Source: Selenomonadaceae bacterium
GTDB taxonomy: Bacteria > Bacillota > Negativicutes > Selenomonadales > Selenomonadaceae
DNA length: 64,000 bases
Direction: 5' to 3'
Assembly (NCBI GenBank): GCA_017614505.1
Contig: JAGABT010000007.1
Coordinates: 62,001-126,000, forward strand
Shown here: piece after piece, positions 61,257-64,000 of the stretch
How positions within the stretch are numbered: position 1 is the stretch's first letter
How the letters are laid out: each line of letters starts with the position of its first letter
The notes under the pieces: generated by a model
What the model saw: the letters and a program-made list of their open reading frames with translations, nothing else
The model's database searches: none
What the model was told of the DNA's origin: nothing
Translations under genes and position numbers: made by a program

Positions 61257-62201
61257 ATGATTAAAATTTTTATTTTCGGAGCGCTGGCAGCTGGCGCGTT
61301 CATTTTCAGTCTGACGAATGGTTCAGTCGAAATTGAAATTTTCGGCGAGGTTCCAATTTCCGAGACCGAGCGTCAGATTCTGGAAAATATTCGGCTGCCG
61401 CGTACAATCGTCGCGCTGCTGGTGGGAATAAATCTTTCACTGAGCGGCGCGATACTGCAGGCGGTCATGAAAAATCCGCTGGCTGACCCGCACATAATTG
61501 GAATATCGTCGGGCGCGGGCTTATTTGGAATTGCGGCGATGCTGATTTTCAACGACACCGGCGCGCTGGTAACTCCGGCGGCGTTCCTGGGCGCGTTGCT
61601 GGCGGCGGCGCTGATTTACCTGCTGGCGTGGAAGGACGGCATTCGCCCAATTCGCGTGATACTGGCGGGTGTGGCGGTAAGCGCATTTCTCGGCGCAGGA
61701 ATTTCGGCGCTGCTGATTTTCTACAGCGAAAAAGTTCACGGCGCGCTTTTGTTCATGGTCGGCGGACTTTCTGCGCGAAGCTGGCAGCACGTCGAGCTTT
61801 TGTACCCGTACACGCTGGCTGGCGCGGTGCTGACGTTTCTGGCGGCGCGGCATTTGAACGTTTTGCAGCTGGGCGACGAAGTGGCGAAGGGCTTGGGCTT
61901 GCGCGTGAATCTGACGCGGACGTTTTTGATAGCGCTGGCGGCACTGCTGGCGGCGTCGGCTGTCTGCGTAGTTGGACTGCTGGGATTTGTCGGGCTGATA
62001 ATTCCGCATACGGCGCGGCTGCTGGTTGGCTCAGACTACAGATTTTTGCTGCCGAGCGCGGCACTGCTGGGGGCGGCGGTCGTGACGTTCAGCGATACGG
62101 TCGCGCGGGTTTTGTTCGCTCCGGCGGAACTGCCTGTTGGAATTTTGATGGCGATACTGGGCGCGCCGTTTTTCTTGTACCTGCTGCGGCGGGAGATTTA
62201 A
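61257..62201 (+). CDS. FecCD-family ABC transporter permease (iron-siderophore/cobalamin type)
   Basis: 314 residues from ATG 61257 with TTGAGGA upstream. About nine membrane helices. Signatures of the family are RLPRTIVALLVGINLSLSGAILQ, NPLADPHIIGISSGAGLFG, VGLLGFVGLIIPHTARLL and ELPVGILMAILGAPFFLYLL. It forms the membrane channel for metal complexes or vitamin B12. No binding protein or ATPase is adjacent in the window, so its substrate is open; a link to the cbi genes far upstream is only a thought. Confidence 0.93.
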   Translation: MIKIFIFGALAAGAFIFSLTNGSVEIEIFGEVPISETERQILENIRLPRTIVALLVGINLSLSGAILQAVMKNPLADPHIIGISSGAGLFGIAAMLIFNDTGALVTPAAFLGALLAAALIYLLAWKDGIRPIRVILAGVAVSAFLGAGISALLIFYSEKVHGALLFMVGGLSARSWQHVELLYPYTLAGAVLTFLAARHLNVLQLGDEVAKGLGLRVNLTRTFLIALAALLAASAVCVVGLLGFVGLIIPHTARLLVGSDYRFLLPSAALLGAAVVTFSDTVARVLFAPAELPVGILMAILGAPFFLYLLRREI

Positions 62202-64000
62202 TCGAGTACAATTTTTTCAAGACTGTGCCATTTATAGCCGAAATAATTTTTCAGAATCTGTTCAGCGCGAGTACTGTACCTGATATTTTTAATTGGGCAG
62301 TCGTCGAACGCCCTGTAGCCAATCCACTGCAAGCGAGCGGGAAATTTCACGTCAGTCAAATTGGGGCAGGTGTAAAACGCGTAATCGCCAATATCCTCCA
62401 AATCGTCGGCGAAAGAAATTTCCCTTAGACCGTCGCAATGCGAAAATGCACTGCGGCTTATTTTTTTTCAAACCAACAGGGAAAGAAATTACCGTCAGTT
62501 TTGAACACATGTAAAAGGCGTTCGCGCCAATTTCTTCCAGACCGGCAGGAAAAACTATATCCTTCAAAATATCGCGGCGATTGAAATCATTCGCATTGAT
62601 TCGCTTTATACCGTCTCGAAAAACCAGCGTGTTGCCGAGGAGTGTCGATGGAGAAAATTCATATTTAAATAAGCTCTTCCACTTTGACTCAGCTTCGGGC
62701 GATTTGCTTTTTGCAAGATTTTTCAACTTCAAAATTGCTTCAACATTCCCAACTCGTGCCGCTGAAACAATTTCGCGAAGGTCTGATTCGTGGTTGGACG
62801 CGGTCTGATTGAAAAAGCTGGCGGCTTGCGCGAAAAGTTTATTCACGTGATTCTGATTGACTCTGGAGATTAAATCCTTGAAACTGTAAAGTTTAGTCAG
62901 CTCGAAGGCAGCCTCTGCATTTCCGTGCTCCGCCGCTATTTCCAATAGTTGAACGGCTTTAGCGTGAAACTTCAGCGCGTCGTCGATATTTCCAGCCAGC
63001 ATGCAAAGTTCAACCAGTTCGCTGTAGCCAACGTCGGTGTTTTTCTTGATAGATTCGATAATTTTTTTCGCCGCGTCAAGATTTTTCTTTACGCCGAGAC
63101 CTTTGGCGTACATCAAGCCGATTCGGATTTTTGCATGAACATTTCCGTCAACCGCCAGCTCGGAATATTTCTCGAACGCGCTGGCAAATTTTTTCAGCTC
63201 AAATAGCGCATCTGCATCGCCGGTTTCAGACATTTTCTTGTAAAGCCACTCCGCATTCTTGTAAAAGCCCTGTGCCTTCGTGGCGTCGCGCGGCACGCCC
63301 CAGCCGTTAGCGTACATGTCGCCGAGTTTTTTCTGAGCGGCGGCGTAATCGTCGGAGGAAAGTTCCTTGCTGGCAGGATTAGCGGCAGATTTTTTCCTGC
63401 GCGAAATCCAGCCGCCTTCCGCTTTGTGAATGAGCGCGTGGCAGTCGTGGCAGACAACCATGAGATTTTCGCGGCGGTTATCGCCAGGCAGATGATTTCT
63501 GTGATGAATTTCCAGCTCGGCGGCGGGGAATTGCTCGTGGCAAATTTCGCAGGTGTAGTCGTTAATTTCCTTGAGCGATTCTTTGACTTGCGGCGAAAGC
63601 ACATAATCCATTCCTATCGAGGAAGCAGCCGTGCCGAGGACTGGGTGGTCTAAAAAATTATTCCTGCGCGCCGTCAGCAGATATTCTTCGAGGTCGAACT
63701 CGTCGACAATCCGATTGCGCATTAAAGAATTGCCGCCGCGCCACCATTCCAAGCCGCCGCCGCAGTACGAACGGAAATGGTGCCAGTTAATTTCGCGCAG
63801 GCAGTGCTTGCAGACCTTCAGGCGCCGCCGCACGTCCTGTTCCTTTTTCAGCGTGTAAACCTGCCCGTCGGAATTTTTGTCACGAATCCGCAGGCTGACT
63901 TTGAAATTGCCGCTGGTATTGTAGGTAAAGACGTAGCGCCCTTCGTAGCGGTTTTTAGAGTGGGCGTCGCGCAGTGCCTGGCAGAAACACAAATGGAACG
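62198..64000 (-). pseudogene. HNH endonuclease/Sel1/BspA-type leucine-rich repeat protein, frameshifted and cut by the window edge
   Basis: Reading enters from the window edge. Visible order: a Cys-rich segment (VCKHCLREINWHHF); an HNH motif (CEICHEQFPAAELEIHHRN, LMVVCHDCHALIH); Sel1 repeats (about LGDMYANGWGVPRDATKAQ, IGLMYAKGLGVKKNLDAAK); and LRR_5 units (IVFPAGLEEIGANAFYMCSKL). At the run of eight A at 62461-62470 (minus strand) the LRR frame is lost; removing one A would restore it and join the downstream frame (62198-62401: MEDIGDYAFYTCPNLTDVKFP). The single-base change suggests a recent mutation, slippage-controlled expression or a sequencing error. No other HNH/Sel1 fusion is in the window. 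Confidence 0.75.

Overview
The window looks like chromosomal DNA of an anaerobic diderm Firmicute, most likely a Negativicute of the Selenomonas group (an inference from gene content, since there is no rRNA here). Firmicute-type genes (rpsU, a DacF-like carboxypeptidase, YitT, NfeD/FloA, ispH next to rpsA) sit beside features of cells with an outer membrane or respiratory cytochromes: an NrfH-type tetraheme cytochrome, a Ccm system, HlyB/HlyD-type secretion and dTDP-sugar synthesis. Shine-Dalgarno sites are strong, GTG and TTG starts are common, and many promoters match TTGACA-17-TATAAT closely.

Layout. 1-4894 (minus): ccmA-ccmB-ccmC-ccmE-ccmF-nrfH, a cytochrome c maturation operon with a cysteine-type CcmE and no ccmG, ccmH or ccmD. 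4950-6667: a CLC chloride transporter and a coiled-coil membrane protein. 6828-13402: rfbA, rfbC and rfbB, then cbiD, cbiE and cbiT (cobalamin), a DegT-type sugar aminotransferase and an exported DUF3298-like protein in one run. 13476-14192: two small proteins with double-glycine leaders. 14280-20530 (minus): trpD, three tandem Sel1-repeat proteins and an exported NlpC/P60 enzyme. 20744-21243: tRNA-Thr(CGT) and rpsU. 21504-31881: a secretion locus of ABC transporter, HlyD adaptor and second ABC transporter, followed by two glycosyltransferases, NfeD, FloA and a small membrane protein. 31935-33432: a polar amino acid ABC ATPase and bioY. 33556-38019 (minus): a very large single-chain restriction-modification-like protein. 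38155-39091: rpsF-ssb-rpsR. 39162-45566: a PilO-like protein, two TerD proteins, two exported MTA/SAH-nucleosidase-like proteins and a Ca2+-type P-ATPase. 45686-51979: a chemoreceptor, clpB, an ABC ATPase and dacF. 52090-58741: yitT, a dynamin-like GTPase, an exported protein and htpG. 58967-62201: ispH, rpsA and an FecCD-type permease. 62198-64000 (minus): an HNH/Sel1/leucine-rich-repeat protein broken by a frameshift in an A8 tract and cut by the window edge.

The most unusual thread is a dispersed intergenic repeat of about 110-185 bp, present in six copies (3531, 32694, 52968, 53194, 56700, 61047). Each copy folds into three successive hairpins, and the stems change in a compensatory way between copies, so structure rather than sequence is conserved. 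Two copies in opposite orientation enclose an orphan 3' end of a yitT paralogue. Another copy carries a tandem expansion of a 28-bp module and runs almost up to the ribosome binding site of the FecCD permease gene.

Other points of interest are the TerD/exported nucleosidase/Ca2+-ATPase cluster, in which one nucleosidase paralogue has lost the catalytic aspartate; the two-transporter secretion locus with inactive C39-like domains; a possibly leaderless ccmA transcript; a CLC protein lacking the gating glutamate; and an ABC transporter whose coding signal extends upstream of any normal start codon.
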